Below are positions 7,672 to 17,650 of a stretch of 64,000 nucleotides of DNA, piece after piece. Numbering within the stretch: position 1 is the first letter of the stretch; each line of letters opens with the position of its first letter. This DNA is from Oceanobacillus jordanicus (GTDB lineage Bacteria > Bacillota > Bacilli > Bacillales > Amphibacillaceae). The translations under genes were made by a program, and so were the position numbers. The stretch covers positions 310,001 through 374,000 of the forward strand of contig NZ_JAIFZM010000001.1 in NCBI RefSeq assembly GCF_022095695.1. The letters run 5' to 3'. The notes below the pieces were generated by a model that saw only the letters and a program-made list of their open reading frames with translations, was not told the DNA's origin and ran no database searches.

Positions 7672-8871
7672 ATGATGGATACAAAAAAAGCGATGAACGC
7701 ACAATCTTCTTCAGATAAAATCTGGACGAAGGACTTTTTTCTAATATGTCTTGCAAACTTTTTTATATTTCTTGGCTTTCAAATGACGTTACCGACACTT
7801 CCACTGTTTGTTAATGAACTGGGGGGAAGTGATCAATTAATTGGTATTATTGTTGGTATTTTTACCTTTTCTGCATTGCTGTTTCGACCTTATGCCGGTC
7901 ATGCGCTTGAATCTAGGGGTAGGAGATTTGTTTACATGACAGGACTTGCCATCTTCGTTATTTCAGTGGCCTCCTTCTCTATTATCAGTAGTATTGCAGT
8001 ATTACTGGTTATGCGCGTTGTACAGGGAGTAGGCTGGGGTTTTTCTACTACTGCAACAGGTACAATCGCAACAGATTTGATTCCTGTAAAGCGCCGTGGT
8101 GAGGGGATGGGATACTTTGGCCTTTCAGGGAACATTGCCTTGGCATTTGGACCTGCATTAGGTCTACAACTGGCAGGGATCATCTCCTTCATACAATTGT
8201 TTCTTATCTGTGCTGCATTGGGACTTGTTGCCTTTTTACTATCAGCAAAAATTAAATATAAAATGGTAGAAGAATCACCTGCTAAATCTACTACGGTGAA
8301 ATTTGATATATTTGAGAAAACAGCTTTAGAACCAGCAGTATTATTATTTTTCATTACGGTAACATTCGGAGGGATAGCATCCTTTTTACCATTATATGCA
8401 GAGGAGAAAGGAATCGAAGGGATCGGTTTATACTTCCTAGTGTTTGCTATTTTTCTTATGCTCTCACGAACCTTTGCGGGTAAAATTTATGATAAACGAG
8501 GCCATATCTATGTATTTTTACCTGGGACGGTATTAATTTTTATTGCCATGCTTTTGCTTTCTTGGCTTCCTAGCACTCTTGCACTGCTTATTGCGGCAGG
8601 TTTATATGGATTGGGATTTGGCAGTGTACAGCCAGCGCTACAGGCATGGGCTGTTAATAAGGCCCCGGATAATCGAAAAGGAATGGCCAATGCTACGTTC
8701 TTCTCCTTTTTTGATTTAGGAGTCGGACTTGGAGCTATCGTATTTGGACAGCTCGCTTTTCAATTCGGTTATGCAATTATTTATTTAACCGCAGCTGGAT
8801 CTGTACTTCTTTCTATCATTCTATATGTCTACTTGCTGTTAAAGGCACGAGCGCGGTACGTAGAAAATTAA
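7672..8871 (+). CDS. MFS drug/sugar exporter-type transporter
   Basis: 399 residues with 12 predicted membrane segments. The motif between segments 2 and 3 (RPYAGHALESRGRRFVY) and the segment-5 region GYFGLSGNIALAFGPALGL fit the drug:H+ antiporter branch of the major facilitator superfamily (YfkL/YwoG-like). The substrate cannot be read from sequence. It starts at the tandem ATG ATG 7672/7675 after AAGAAAGGG. Monocistronic; it shares a terminator with the convergent Bce-type genes. Confidence 0.85.
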   Translation: MMDTKKAMNAQSSSDKIWTKDFFLICLANFFIFLGFQMTLPTLPLFVNELGGSDQLIGIIVGIFTFSALLFRPYAGHALESRGRRFVYMTGLAIFVISVASFSIISSIAVLLVMRVVQGVGWGFSTTATGTIATDLIPVKRRGEGMGYFGLSGNIALAFGPALGLQLAGIISFIQLFLICAALGLVAFLLSAKIKYKMVEESPAKSTTVKFDIFEKTALEPAVLLFFITVTFGGIASFLPLYAEEKGIEGIGLYFLVFAIFLMLSRTFAGKIYDKRGHIYVFLPGTVLIFIAMLLLSWLPSTLALLIAAGLYGLGFGSVQPALQAWAVNKAPDNRKGMANATFFSFFDLGVGLGAIVFGQLAFQFGYAIIYLTAAGSVLLSIILYVYLLLKARARYVEN

Positions 8872-8880
8872 AGTAAACTA

Positions 8881-8923
8881 AAAAAGGATGCTAGAATCTG
8901 TTGATTTCAGCATCCTTTTTTTA
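8881..8923. terminator. Bidirectional terminator between MFS and Bce-type genes
   Basis: AAAAAGGATGCT pairs with AGCATCCTTTTT, and GAATC with GATTTC inside the loop. A/T runs on both sides let it stop transcription of both convergent units. Confidence 0.85.
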
Positions 8924-8938
8924 TTAACTAGCAACCCT

Positions 8939-10801
8939 TTAGAACTGCTTAGGCAATACAATTCGCTTGTACATTTGCACTGTAATGAAATAGTAAATAC
9001 CATAGATTACGAAGAACAATGTAAGCGGGATCCATATTTTTGTATATGGTTCGATAATAATAAAGGAAAACATCTGCATTCCCACGATAACATGGACAAT
9101 CCCCACAATGGCTGGGAAGAGGAATAGCAGAAACAGCTCGCGGTAAATTGACCTAACGAGTAGTGTCTTTCTAACCCCAATTTTGCGTAGCATACTATAA
9201 CGATGCACATCCGCGCCAGCGCTAGAAAGAAGTTTAAACATGAGAACACTTGCCATCATCATAAGAAAAGCGATACCAAGAAACACTCCCATAAAAATAG
9301 TTCCACTGGCAAACCCTTTAAGTGCTACATAATTACTGTATTTCCCACCAAGTTGTTCAACTTGATTACCAGTATATGTTTCAGCGAGAGACTTTTGGCT
9401 AGCATCCAATTTTTCCAATTCAGGTAGGTATGCTGTAAAATCATTTAATTTCGCTAATGTGACATGTTGTTCTTCTCCGTCTACCTCTTGGTAGCTAGAT
9501 TCTCCATAAACAAAAATAGATCTGTTGCCAAACATGGAGCCTGCCCCTAATTCTGTACTAACTGCTGTCCACCAGTTTCCTGGTAATTCAGTCACGCCTT
9601 CTTCGCCATATAGTGCATACTCGTCCGCAGACAATTTTGCTTCAGGAGTAGTTGGTGAAAAACCTTCCGATCCTTCTTCAAATGCCATGACGTCAGGTGG
9701 TGCTGCTTCAAGGTCTGTTTTTAGAAAATAGACTCCCTCATCATTGTACTTATAGCGGTAATCCTCTTCTTCTGTCACATCCATTGTTGCCAATGTTTGT
9801 TTCTCAGTTTCGTTTGGCTCATAAAGTACAACATCATTGGCATGGAACATAGAGGCCTGTATCCCGATATTATGGTAAAAGGATGTCCCAGCTGTCATTG
9901 CCCCTAATCCTAGCGCAATAAGCATCGCCACAGTACCTAGTACCATCATCAGGTTTAGCATCCGGAATCGGAGTTGCCCCAATGTAAATGAGTTGATGCC
10001 CGTTTCATTTAAGTTGCGGTTTTGCTTCAGTCTTTTAACCAAAAATGGCAATAAGGAGATGAAGATAAGGTAAGTTCCCGGTATGATGGTCGCGGTCGCA
10101 AGTATGATACCGAACTGCATCAATTCTGCAATATGCACCATTGCATAGTAACCGACAGCAATCAAGATGACGGATAACAAAACGCCAAAGAAAGTACGTA
10201 ATCCACTTGTTTTCACCTGATCTTGTTGCTGACCTGAACGCAACAGACTAAGCACACTTTTCCTGCCAACTCTCCAAGCATTTACAATGGAAGTAAGGAA
10301 GAATAAAGCGACATAAAATAGCACTGTGATCAGAAGGGAAGAGGAGTAAAGTGGCTGAAATCCTCCACCTTGGAAGTCAAGTTGCCACATAAGTAGCTCG
10401 GCGATGCCATAGGATAGTCCAACACCTAGCACAATCCCGATAATGAGGGCAGTTAAGCCGACAAAAAAAGTTTCCATAAACATTAATTGGGTGATCTTAC
10501 GTTTTTTAGCGCCTAACGTCATGTACATGCCTAATTCCCTTTGCCGTAAAGATAAAAGAAAGGATGTCGCATAAAAAATGTAGAAAACCGTGATAATGCC
10601 AAGAATAAATGTCCCTACATGAAATACGAAGACAATAGAGCTAATAAGGGAATTCGCTTCAAGAAATACTTTATTTTGGGCAAGTGTTTCAAACATATAA
10701 AAAATCGAAATGGAAATTGTTAAACCAAATAATAAGACCAAATAGTCTTTTGCTAATTTTCGCATACTCGTTAAAGATAATTTTAGCAGCATATTGTTCA
10801 C
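8939..10801 (-). CDS. Bce-type ABC transporter permease (FtsX-like)
   Basis: 620 residues. Ten predicted membrane segments, with FtsX-like regions near both ends and a large extracellular domain of about 200 residues (about 310-505) between segments 7 and 8, the hallmark of BceB/VraG-type permeases that sense and free lipid II-cycle intermediates from peptide antibiotics. It follows its ATPase by a few bases. BceRS-type two-component genes, the usual neighbours, are not present in this window. Confidence 0.88.
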   Translation of the reverse strand: MNNMLLKLSLTSMRKLAKDYLVLLFGLTISISIFYMFETLAQNKVFLEANSLISSIVFVFHVGTFILGIITVFYIFYATSFLLSLRQRELGMYMTLGAKKRKITQLMFMETFFVGLTALIIGIVLGVGLSYGIAELLMWQLDFQGGGFQPLYSSSLLITVLFYVALFFLTSIVNAWRVGRKSVLSLLRSGQQQDQVKTSGLRTFFGVLLSVILIAVGYYAMVHIAELMQFGIILATATIIPGTYLIFISLLPFLVKRLKQNRNLNETGINSFTLGQLRFRMLNLMMVLGTVAMLIALGLGAMTAGTSFYHNIGIQASMFHANDVVLYEPNETEKQTLATMDVTEEEDYRYKYNDEGVYFLKTDLEAAPPDVMAFEEGSEGFSPTTPEAKLSADEYALYGEEGVTELPGNWWTAVSTELGAGSMFGNRSIFVYGESSYQEVDGEEQHVTLAKLNDFTAYLPELEKLDASQKSLAETYTGNQVEQLGGKYSNYVALKGFASGTIFMGVFLGIAFLMMMASVLMFKLLSSAGADVHRYSMLRKIGVRKTLLVRSIYRELFLLFLFPAIVGIVHVIVGMQMFSFIIIEPYTKIWIPLTLFFVIYGIYYFITVQMYKRIVLPKQF

Positions 10802-10806
10802 TCCCC

Positions 10807-11571
10807 CTAGTCCATATCCGGTGACGCAAATTGAGCAAGCACGTCAAGGATATCCTGATGAAATGCGCTTCTAGTGCTGTTTCGGTGAATTTCTTTATAC
10901 AGTTTTCCGTCCTGGATAAACAGGATGCGCTCACAATAGCTCGCACTTAATGGATCATGTGTTACAAGCATGATCGAGGTGCCGTGATTTTCATTTAAGT
11001 GGACCATCGTCTCCATTAGGCTTCGAGCATTCTTAGAATCAAGCGCTCCTGTTGGCTCATCTGCAAGAATTAATGCAGGTTCATGTACTAATGCACGAGC
11101 AGCAGCTACGCGCTGTTTTTGTCCACCAGAAATAGTGACAGGGTACTTATTTAAAATTGCCTCAATCCCAAGCTTTGTCGCAACACTTTCTACAGCCGGT
11201 TTAATGTTTCGCACCGCAACACTTTGTAAGGAGAGGGGCAAGGCAATATTTTCATAAACCGTTAAATTCTCCAATAAATTAAAGTCTTGGAAAATAAAGC
11301 CGAGTTGACTTGAACGGAAATCAGCTAGCTGACCTTGTTTCATGGCGGTGATGTCTGTTCCAGCAATTTTAACGGAACCGTTTGTCGCGGTATCTAATGT
11401 GGAGATGACATTAAGTAACGTGGTTTTACCTGCTCCTGATGGCCCCATTACGCCAACAAACTCTCCTTCAGCCATAGCGAAAGAAACACTATTTAAGGCA
11501 TGAAATTGTTTCTCGCTCTTTTTCCCATAAATCTTATTTAATTGATGTACATCAAGTACGGACTGTTTCAT
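10807..11571 (-). CDS. Bce-type ABC transporter ATPase
   Basis: 254 residues from ATG 11571, which follows GGAGGT by seven bases; a TTG five codons earlier lies inside that site. Walker A GPSGAGKTT is at 43-51, signature SGGQKQR at 148-154, Walker B ILADEP at about 168-173. The sequence is of the MacB/LolD/BceA group that energises FtsX-like permeases. First gene of a two-gene operon with the permease downstream. Confidence 0.9.
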   Translation of the reverse strand: MKQSVLDVHQLNKIYGKKSEKQFHALNSVSFAMAEGEFVGVMGPSGAGKTTLLNVISTLDTATNGSVKIAGTDITAMKQGQLADFRSSQLGFIFQDFNLLENLTVYENIALPLSLQSVAVRNIKPAVESVATKLGIEAILNKYPVTISGGQKQRVAAARALVHEPALILADEPTGALDSKNARSLMETMVHLNENHGTSIMLVTHDPLSASYCERILFIQDGKLYKEIHRNSTRSAFHQDILDVLAQFASPDMD

Positions 11572-11827
11572 TACACTTACCTCCAATATTATTGAATCTA
11601 TTTACAGTGTAAACAGTATAGAGAAAGGCTGCTATGTATCTTTCTTTCAGGTAGCTTACAGTTTTGTAAGAATGGATAAAGTGAAAGAGGCGGATAAGAT
11701 AGAAACAACTAAAACGTATAATATAGCTGATGTCATCCTATCCTTAAGAAAGGGAATAGTTTAAAAACAGAGGGAACTCGTTTACAATGGAGAGAAGAAG
11801 AACGGTGGAAGGTAGGTTGCTAGTATT
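11572..11827. other. Divergent intergenic region
   Basis: Holds the promoters of the Bce-type operon (leftward) and the SNF2 gene (rightward). No clear BceR-type inverted repeat was recognised. Confidence 0.4.
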
Positions 11828-14800
11828 TTGAAAAGTTTCAGCGATATTAACATCCAAAAGCTTTTTCCGGCCATTATTTATAAGCGTGGGCTGGAATATT
11901 ATAAACGAGGAAAAGTAATGGATCTTTTATACGATCTTAACTACCAGGTCTGGACCGCTACCGTGAAAGGGTCAGAGGACTACTTTGTAGAAATAAATAT
12001 GAGCCAATTTGCAGACGGGTCCATTGATACGTATTGTGATTGCCCTGCATTCGATACATTTGGCTCCTGTAAGCATGTTGCAGCAACCTTGATCGGTATT
12101 TCACAGAAAGAGACGGACCGCCCGCCAGCGCTCCCTCATTTTGATTACCAAACAACAAATCATTTTATCCAGGCATTGACGAATGTACCGCAAACGACGG
12201 CAACACATGATATTCTTCCGGAAAAAAGGGAGATGCAAGTCCAATACTTCTGTAGTTGGACTTTAGAAAACAGCCTGCAACTTGAACTTAAAGCAGGTGA
12301 GAAACGCTGTTATGTTGTCAAAGATGCTGGACTGTTCTTAGATAGTGTTTTAGATGGAAAAGAGCATTATTTTACAAAGGCATTTACTTATAGCCCTGAC
12401 CAACATTATTTTAAACCAGAAGATTTAGCAATTTTTGAGACATTGCGGGAAATATTAAACAATGAGCAGATGTATGAGGAACAAAGACAATTTTCTTCTT
12501 TTCGGAACAGTAATAAGGATACTCGCTATATAACCATCCCACCATTAGCTGCGAAAGCTTTGCTTGAAGAGTTGGTAAATCGCGATTTTACGGTGGATAC
12601 CATAAAGAAGAGTTATCATCCTGTAGAGATAGCGCAAGAAAAGCTACCATTTCAGTTTTCTTTATCAAAAAATGAGCGGAATGAATTAATATTAAATATG
12701 CCAGAACTTCGAGGTGGCACATACTTACGCCATTACCATATTCTTTTTTCTGATGGTGTGTTTTATTTTCCTTCGAAGGAGCAGATTCCCGTTGTCGAGC
12801 AGGTAAGCCAATTTGGATTATCTGATTTACAATTGCCAATAACGAAGCAACAAGCAGACACCTTCTTATCTGAAGTATTGCCTTCATTGAAAAAAGTCGG
12901 GGAAGTGGAAATTTCTGAGAAGGTAACAGAAGAAATCATTCAGCTACCTTTACAGGCAAAGCTGTATTTAGAAGTGAGCGACAATTGGATTGTTGGGAAA
13001 CTGGAATATTATTATGGAGAACATTACATCAACCCGTTTGGTGGCAGGGAAGAGCATGACATCATTATTATACGGGATGTGAAGAAAGAGCAGCAGATCA
13101 TGCAGCTAATCGAATATGCCAACTTTAAATATAATGGAAAAGAACTCTATATTGAAGCAGAAGCAGAGGAAGAAATTTATGATTTTCTTTATTATGTCTT
13201 ACCATTGCTTGATGAACACTTAGAGCTATTCTTAACCTCGGAGATTCGCAGCTTTATTATGGATAGGGAGCCTATGCCGAATACAAGTGTGCGACTTGAA
13301 TCTTCCTCTAACCTTCTGGAAATTGGTTTTGATATAGAGGGTGTGAAGGATGAAGAGGTTTCCAGTATCCTTCAAGCGGTAATTGAAAAGAAAAGATATT
13401 ACCGTTTAGATAGTGGTGCCCTTCTTTCTTTGGAAGGGGAAGAATTCAGCTCTATGAAGCAGTTCTTTCAGGATATGGAAGTAGATAAAAAGGATCTAAA
13501 TGATGGTAATATACATGTACCTGTTTATCGAGGGACACAAGTGGATGCATTGATTGAAACGAATAAAAATTATGATCCATCCTTTAGAAAGCTGCTGCAT
13601 CAGCTTAAGTCACCAGAGGAACAGGTTTATCCATTGCCGGAAGAGCTTCAAGCGAATCTGAGGAATTACCAGCAAACAGGATTTCAATGGTTTAAGTCAT
13701 TAAGTCATTACCACCTTGGTGGAATTTTAGCCGATGATATGGGCTTGGGTAAGACGTTGCAGAGCATTGCTTATATCGCGTCAGAGCCTAGTGATTTACC
13801 ACATTTGATCGTCGCACCTTCCTCTGTGGTATACAACTGGAAAAACGAGTGTGAAAAATTTATGCCAAGTCTGTCTGTGGCAGTGTTGACAGGAACCCCT
13901 GCAGAAAGAAGGCAGCGGTTGGAGGAAGAAAAAGAGAAAGATGTCTGGATTACCTCCTATGCAACACTACGGCAGGACATTGAATATTACAGGCAGTTAC
14001 GTTTTCAAACCTTGATTCTAGATGAAGCGCAGTATATTAAAAACTATGTAACCAAAACCTCTCAGGCGATCCGGGAAATTAATGCTGGTAGAAGATTTGC
14101 GCTAAGTGGTACACCAATAGAAAATTCAATTGATGAACTTTGGGCCATTTTCCAAGTGGTACTACCAGGTCTAATGCCAAGACAGCGAGAGTTCAAACAG
14201 CTCTCTAATGAAAAAATAGCACTTATCACAAGGCCGTTTATCTTACGAAGATTAAAGAAGGATGTATTGAAGGAGCTGCCTGACAAAATTGAGTCTGTTC
14301 ATGTTTCAGAGCTGACTAAGGAACAAAAGGATCTCTATCTCGGTTACCATAGGCAATTGCAAATTGAAGCGGCACAGTCCATGAAAGAAAGTGGGTTCCA
14401 GCAAAACAGGATGAAAATTCTTGCTGGTCTTACGCGTTTAAGACAAATATGCTGTCATCCGTCCTTGTTTATTGAAAACTATGAAGGGCAATCAGGCAAG
14501 CTTGAACAGTTAATGGATACCGTTAGGAACGCCATTGGCAATGGGAAGCGAATGCTAATATTCTCGCAATTCACAAGCATGCATGAGATTATTATTCAGC
14601 AACTAGAGAAAGAAAACATTGAATACTTTTATCTTAATGGGCAGACACCATCCCAAGAGCGAGTGAAAATGAGTGAAAGATTTAATAATGGGGAGAAAAG
14701 TGTCTTCCTTATCTCCCTAAAAGCTGGAGGAACTGGTCTCAATTTGACAGGTGCAGACACGGTTATTTTATATGATCTGTGGTGGAACCCTGCTGTGGAA

Positions 14801-15004
14801 GACCAAGCGACAGGGAGGGCACACCGATTTGGGCAAAAAAATGTCGTTCAAGTCATTCGTCTCTTAGCAGAAGGGACAATCGAAGAAAAAATTTACGAGC
14901 TCCAGCAAAAGAAACGAGAACTAATCGATCAGGTGATCCAGCCTGGAGAAACCATGCTTTCAGGACTTAGCGAAGATGACGTCCGTGAGTTATTAAATAT
15001 ATAA
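11828..15004 (+). CDS. SWIM zinc-finger SNF2-family helicase
   Basis: 1058 residues from TTG 11828. The SWIM zinc finger CxCxnCxH uses Cys70, Cys72, Cys81 and His83. A long middle region (about 110-610) is the Bacillus SNF2-associated domain. The SNF2 ATPase core has DDMGLGKT near 636 and DEAQ near 731, and the second RecA lobe (about 870-1020) ends in GRAHRFGQK. These proteins are dsDNA translocases thought to remodel protein-DNA complexes or RNA polymerase, like YwqA/RapA relatives. It stands alone with its own terminator; no restriction or defence partner is adjacent. Confidence 0.9.
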   Translation: MKSFSDINIQKLFPAIIYKRGLEYYKRGKVMDLLYDLNYQVWTATVKGSEDYFVEINMSQFADGSIDTYCDCPAFDTFGSCKHVAATLIGISQKETDRPPALPHFDYQTTNHFIQALTNVPQTTATHDILPEKREMQVQYFCSWTLENSLQLELKAGEKRCYVVKDAGLFLDSVLDGKEHYFTKAFTYSPDQHYFKPEDLAIFETLREILNNEQMYEEQRQFSSFRNSNKDTRYITIPPLAAKALLEELVNRDFTVDTIKKSYHPVEIAQEKLPFQFSLSKNERNELILNMPELRGGTYLRHYHILFSDGVFYFPSKEQIPVVEQVSQFGLSDLQLPITKQQADTFLSEVLPSLKKVGEVEISEKVTEEIIQLPLQAKLYLEVSDNWIVGKLEYYYGEHYINPFGGREEHDIIIIRDVKKEQQIMQLIEYANFKYNGKELYIEAEAEEEIYDFLYYVLPLLDEHLELFLTSEIRSFIMDREPMPNTSVRLESSSNLLEIGFDIEGVKDEEVSSILQAVIEKKRYYRLDSGALLSLEGEEFSSMKQFFQDMEVDKKDLNDGNIHVPVYRGTQVDALIETNKNYDPSFRKLLHQLKSPEEQVYPLPEELQANLRNYQQTGFQWFKSLSHYHLGGILADDMGLGKTLQSIAYIASEPSDLPHLIVAPSSVVYNWKNECEKFMPSLSVAVLTGTPAERRQRLEEEKEKDVWITSYATLRQDIEYYRQLRFQTLILDEAQYIKNYVTKTSQAIREINAGRRFALSGTPIENSIDELWAIFQVVLPGLMPRQREFKQLSNEKIALITRPFILRRLKKDVLKELPDKIESVHVSELTKEQKDLYLGYHRQLQIEAAQSMKESGFQQNRMKILAGLTRLRQICCHPSLFIENYEGQSGKLEQLMDTVRNAIGNGKRMLIFSQFTSMHEIIIQQLEKENIEYFYLNGQTPSQERVKMSERFNNGEKSVFLISLKAGGTGLNLTGADTVILYDLWWNPAVEDQATGRAHRFGQKNVVQVIRLLAEGTIEEKIYELQQKKRELIDQVIQPGETMLSGLSEDDVRELLNI

Positions 15005-15014
15005 TAAAATCTCC

Positions 15015-15066
15015 AAAGCCAAATGAGCATTCGAATGAACGAAATTCGAATTCATTTGGCTTTTTT
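15015..15066 (+). terminator. Terminator of the SNF2 gene
   Basis: AAAGCCAAATGA pairs with TCATTTGGCTTT, with a second ATTCGAAT pair inside, then a T-run. Confidence 0.85.
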
Positions 15067-15132
15067 GCATGCCTTGGTTAGACCAGTGTGAACAGGGGAA
15101 TAGTTAAAACAAAAAGAAAGGATGTTTACACG

Positions 15133-15465
15133 ATGACAAAAAGCTTTGTGGCATACTTTAAATCGGAAAATGATGCAGAAACAGCGAAGGCTAAATTAGA
15201 AAAACTGCGAGTTTCCAATGTTTTGGTTGATGAACTACCTGAACCCAAAAAGCATAACGCTTATTTCCCTATTGTTGGTATGGGTACTCCTGGGACGATG
15301 AGCACGGGGACTGGAGTTATGGGACTAGGGGTGGCTGACGTTTCGGATAACAATCGAGAGGAGTATGGTCAAATAACACACTTATTGGAAGGGAAGGTAG
15401 AGGAAGAAGACTACGATCAAGCGATTTCCATACTGGCAGAGAGTAAAGGGTATAAAAATCAATAA
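15133..15465 (+). CDS. Small conserved protein of unknown function
   Basis: 110 residues from ATG 15133, preceded by AAAGAAAGG; an in-frame ATG 15 codons upstream has no ribosome binding site. The N-terminal 45 residues (SFVAYFKSENDAETAKAKLE) have the alternating pattern of the alpha/beta YflT-like (general stress 17M) domain; a glycine/threonine-rich segment MGTPGTMSTGTGVMGLG follows at about 57-73. Cytoplasmic or peripheral. The gene ends 17 bp from the convergent regulator gene. Confidence 0.7.
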   Translation: MTKSFVAYFKSENDAETAKAKLEKLRVSNVLVDELPEPKKHNAYFPIVGMGTPGTMSTGTGVMGLGVADVSDNNREEYGQITHLLEGKVEEEDYDQAISILAESKGYKNQ

Positions 15466-15482
15466 CGTAGTCTTTCCTTATC

Positions 15483-16769
15483 TTAACGAAGTGCGAATAG
15501 TTTTCTTGGCCGCCCTTTTTGGTAAGGCTTCTCTGACCCGGCTACCTTAATTATTTCTGCGGACAATAGCTTATTTATTGTCCGCTCTGCACTTCGTTTC
15601 GTCACGCTGTAATAGTTAGCCACATCATGAGATGAAAATGGTTTATTATTTCGCATCTTAATAAATTCAATAAAGTTATAGGATAGTTCATTGTTTAATT
15701 TCGCTTTATGGATCAGTGATTGATATAGAAAAGATGGGTTTATTTGTTTTTTCACACCCACAGGTCCGATACTCGCCTGACTTTCATTGACGATATAGCA
15801 CGAGCTACCTTCCTCGTCAGTTGTCATCTCTAATGCGAGTAATGCATGTTCCTGCGCCTGCTGATGTGTAAGCCCAAGTCCAAAGCCAATCCCTACAGGC
15901 TCCTTGATCTGTTCCTCGATTTTTTGTAGCGGTGGGAAATTCCCAAAATGATTAGTTAAATAATTTAATAGTTTTTTGGAGCCTATTAATACCATATCAT
16001 GCTGATTGTTACGTAAGGCTATGGCATCTTGTTGTGTAGCAAATTTCTGCAAGAAAGTGTCTAATTCAGCCTGCCTTCTAAAAAGAATCATTTCTTTTAG
16101 TGAGCTTGGCAGTTGCTCAAGATGTTTAAAACGGAAGTATCCAATGACGTGTTGTACGGATGTATTGTTATGGAAGGTGATACGTCTTTCCGCCGTATCG
16201 AGAGCAGATTTAAAGCATAGGTCAGGAGTCGTAATAAGGCGCACTGGGATGTTTTCTTGTTGCAGACGCTTGGCTATTTCGTTATAAGCTGTAAGTGCAA
16301 AGTCGATGCTTTGATCCTCCCAAAGTTTGCGATGGTGGTCCACTATGTTTTCTACAGTCTGACCATCCCAAACATCTTCATAGAATGGAAATAAGTCAAC
16401 TTGTATTTCCTTTAATGGTGTAAGGACATGTTGAACTACTTCTTCAGTTGTCCCATCGAGTGAAATACGCTTTTGAGGAAGCATATCGGACAGTGACTGG
16501 AGAAGAGCGGTAGTTAGAATGTATTCATCGCAATAAATTACAATCGTTGAAAGGCGTCGCTTTTTTGTTTTTTCCTTAACAAAACAATAGGCAATGGACT
16601 CGGTAAATAGAAAGATATCACATAGGAAAGCCTGTTCTAACAACTCAGGAGTTTGATTAGCTTCTGTATAGATAAAGGGGAACAATTCGTAGTTGGAAAA
16701 TTCCTTCTTTAATTTTTGAATTCTAACGACCACATTTTCTGGACCAAACACCGCTACTTTTGCCTTCAT
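15483..16769 (-). CDS. Transcriptional regulator with GGDEF-like core and C-terminal winged helix
   Basis: 428 residues. An N-terminal domain of about 130 residues resembles a periplasmic-binding or receiver-like alpha/beta fold. A central region around 285-345 (VGIGFGLGLTHQQAQEHALLAL) looks like a degenerate GGDEF / GTP cyclohydrolase III-type fold. Residues 370-428 form a winged helix (HDVANYYSVTKRSAERTINKLL) with a basic GRPRK end. The domain order suggests a ligand-sensing regulator. It is cotranscribed with the hydrolase 14 bp upstream, so the hydrolase product may be the signal; this is inference. Confidence 0.65.
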   Translation of the reverse strand: MKAKVAVFGPENVVVRIQKLKKEFSNYELFPFIYTEANQTPELLEQAFLCDIFLFTESIAYCFVKEKTKKRRLSTIVIYCDEYILTTALLQSLSDMLPQKRISLDGTTEEVVQHVLTPLKEIQVDLFPFYEDVWDGQTVENIVDHHRKLWEDQSIDFALTAYNEIAKRLQQENIPVRLITTPDLCFKSALDTAERRITFHNNTSVQHVIGYFRFKHLEQLPSSLKEMILFRRQAELDTFLQKFATQQDAIALRNNQHDMVLIGSKKLLNYLTNHFGNFPPLQKIEEQIKEPVGIGFGLGLTHQQAQEHALLALEMTTDEEGSSCYIVNESQASIGPVGVKKQINPSFLYQSLIHKAKLNNELSYNFIEFIKMRNNKPFSSHDVANYYSVTKRSAERTINKLLSAEIIKVAGSEKPYQKGRPRKLFALR

Positions 16770-16782
16770 GACGACACTCCTA

Positions 16783-17601
16783 TTAAAAATTAGATAAAGT
16801 AGATTTTGATCTTGTTATTACATAATCGATTGCATGCTTTCCTATTTGGGCAATAGTGTGCTGTCCCTCTGCGTTTGATGGTAAGTGGTCACTTAGCACA
16901 GTTATGTATACCCTTTCTTCCTTGCACTCTAAAATAGCAGCATCATGTTCTATTCCACATAACTCACCAGTCTTATGAAAAATCGTTACAGGCATACTAG
17001 GGTGTAAAAAGTTCGCAAGTTTATTCGTAAACTGTTGTTTAGCTAGTATACTCCTCATAAACTTTCTACTTTTACTAGATATGTAATGGTTATCCTCTTC
17101 AGAAATTGCCTTCAATAACGTAACCATATCCAAAGCAGTAGTATAATTTTCAAGTCCTTCTTGCTGTGCTTTCGTATCCATGAACTTCCGCTGTACGACT
17201 GTGTTTTTAGCGCCAAGCTGCTCTATCGTTTGATTAACAGCTTCCATTCCCAGTGATTCGAGCAGAACATTGGCAGCAGTATTATCAGATACGATTATCA
17301 TAAGTTCTATTAAGTTCATATAGCTATATATATGGGAATTTGTAAGATAGGATATAATGCCAGACCCTCCTACAAACTGTTCTTCCTCTATGTAGACAAG
17401 TTTGTCAGGGTGTAACCGACCACTTTCTATTTGCTGGCATGCCTCGATAAAAATTGGAATCTTGGCAAGACTTGCAGCTGGGCGTAATTGGTGTTCGTTA
17501 ATGGCTAGGCTTCCATCGCCTGAAGTAAGAAGGACAGAATACTGTGCTTGCGTTTCATGGATTTCTTCACGGATAGATGTTTTAAGTTGATCTAGATTCA
17601 T
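16783..17601 (-). CDS. Class A beta-lactamase-like serine hydrolase, cytoplasmic
   Basis: 272 residues with the penicillin-recognising motifs SLAK (Ser44, Lys47), SDN (105-107) and KTG (210-212). The omega-loop ExxLN motif of true class A beta-lactamases is absent: the equivalent stretch QQEGLENYTTALDM is short. No signal peptide is visible, so the protein should stay in the cytoplasm. It is thus better called a beta-lactamase-related peptidase or amidase, perhaps acting on imported muropeptides or other amides, than a resistance enzyme. It heads an operon with the regulator and has a LacI-like operator upstream. Confidence 0.8.
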   Translation of the reverse strand: MNLDQLKTSIREEIHETQAQYSVLLTSGDGSLAINEHQLRPAASLAKIPIFIEACQQIESGRLHPDKLVYIEEEQFVGGSGIISYLTNSHIYSYMNLIELMIIVSDNTAANVLLESLGMEAVNQTIEQLGAKNTVVQRKFMDTKAQQEGLENYTTALDMVTLLKAISEEDNHYISSKSRKFMRSILAKQQFTNKLANFLHPSMPVTIFHKTGELCGIEHDAAILECKEERVYITVLSDHLPSNAEGQHTIAQIGKHAIDYVITRSKSTLSNF

Positions 17602-17650
17602 ACAATCATTATCCTTTCCAAGTAAAGTAGCAGATAGAAAATATAGATCG

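Noticed and set aside
11828-15004. Phage-defence helicase
   Set aside because: The SWIM finger and layout are of the widespread housekeeping SNF2 type and no methylase, nuclease or other defence gene is adjacent.
16783-17601. Beta-lactamase resistance gene
   Set aside because: No signal peptide and no ExxLN omega-loop motif; only the fold motifs are shared.
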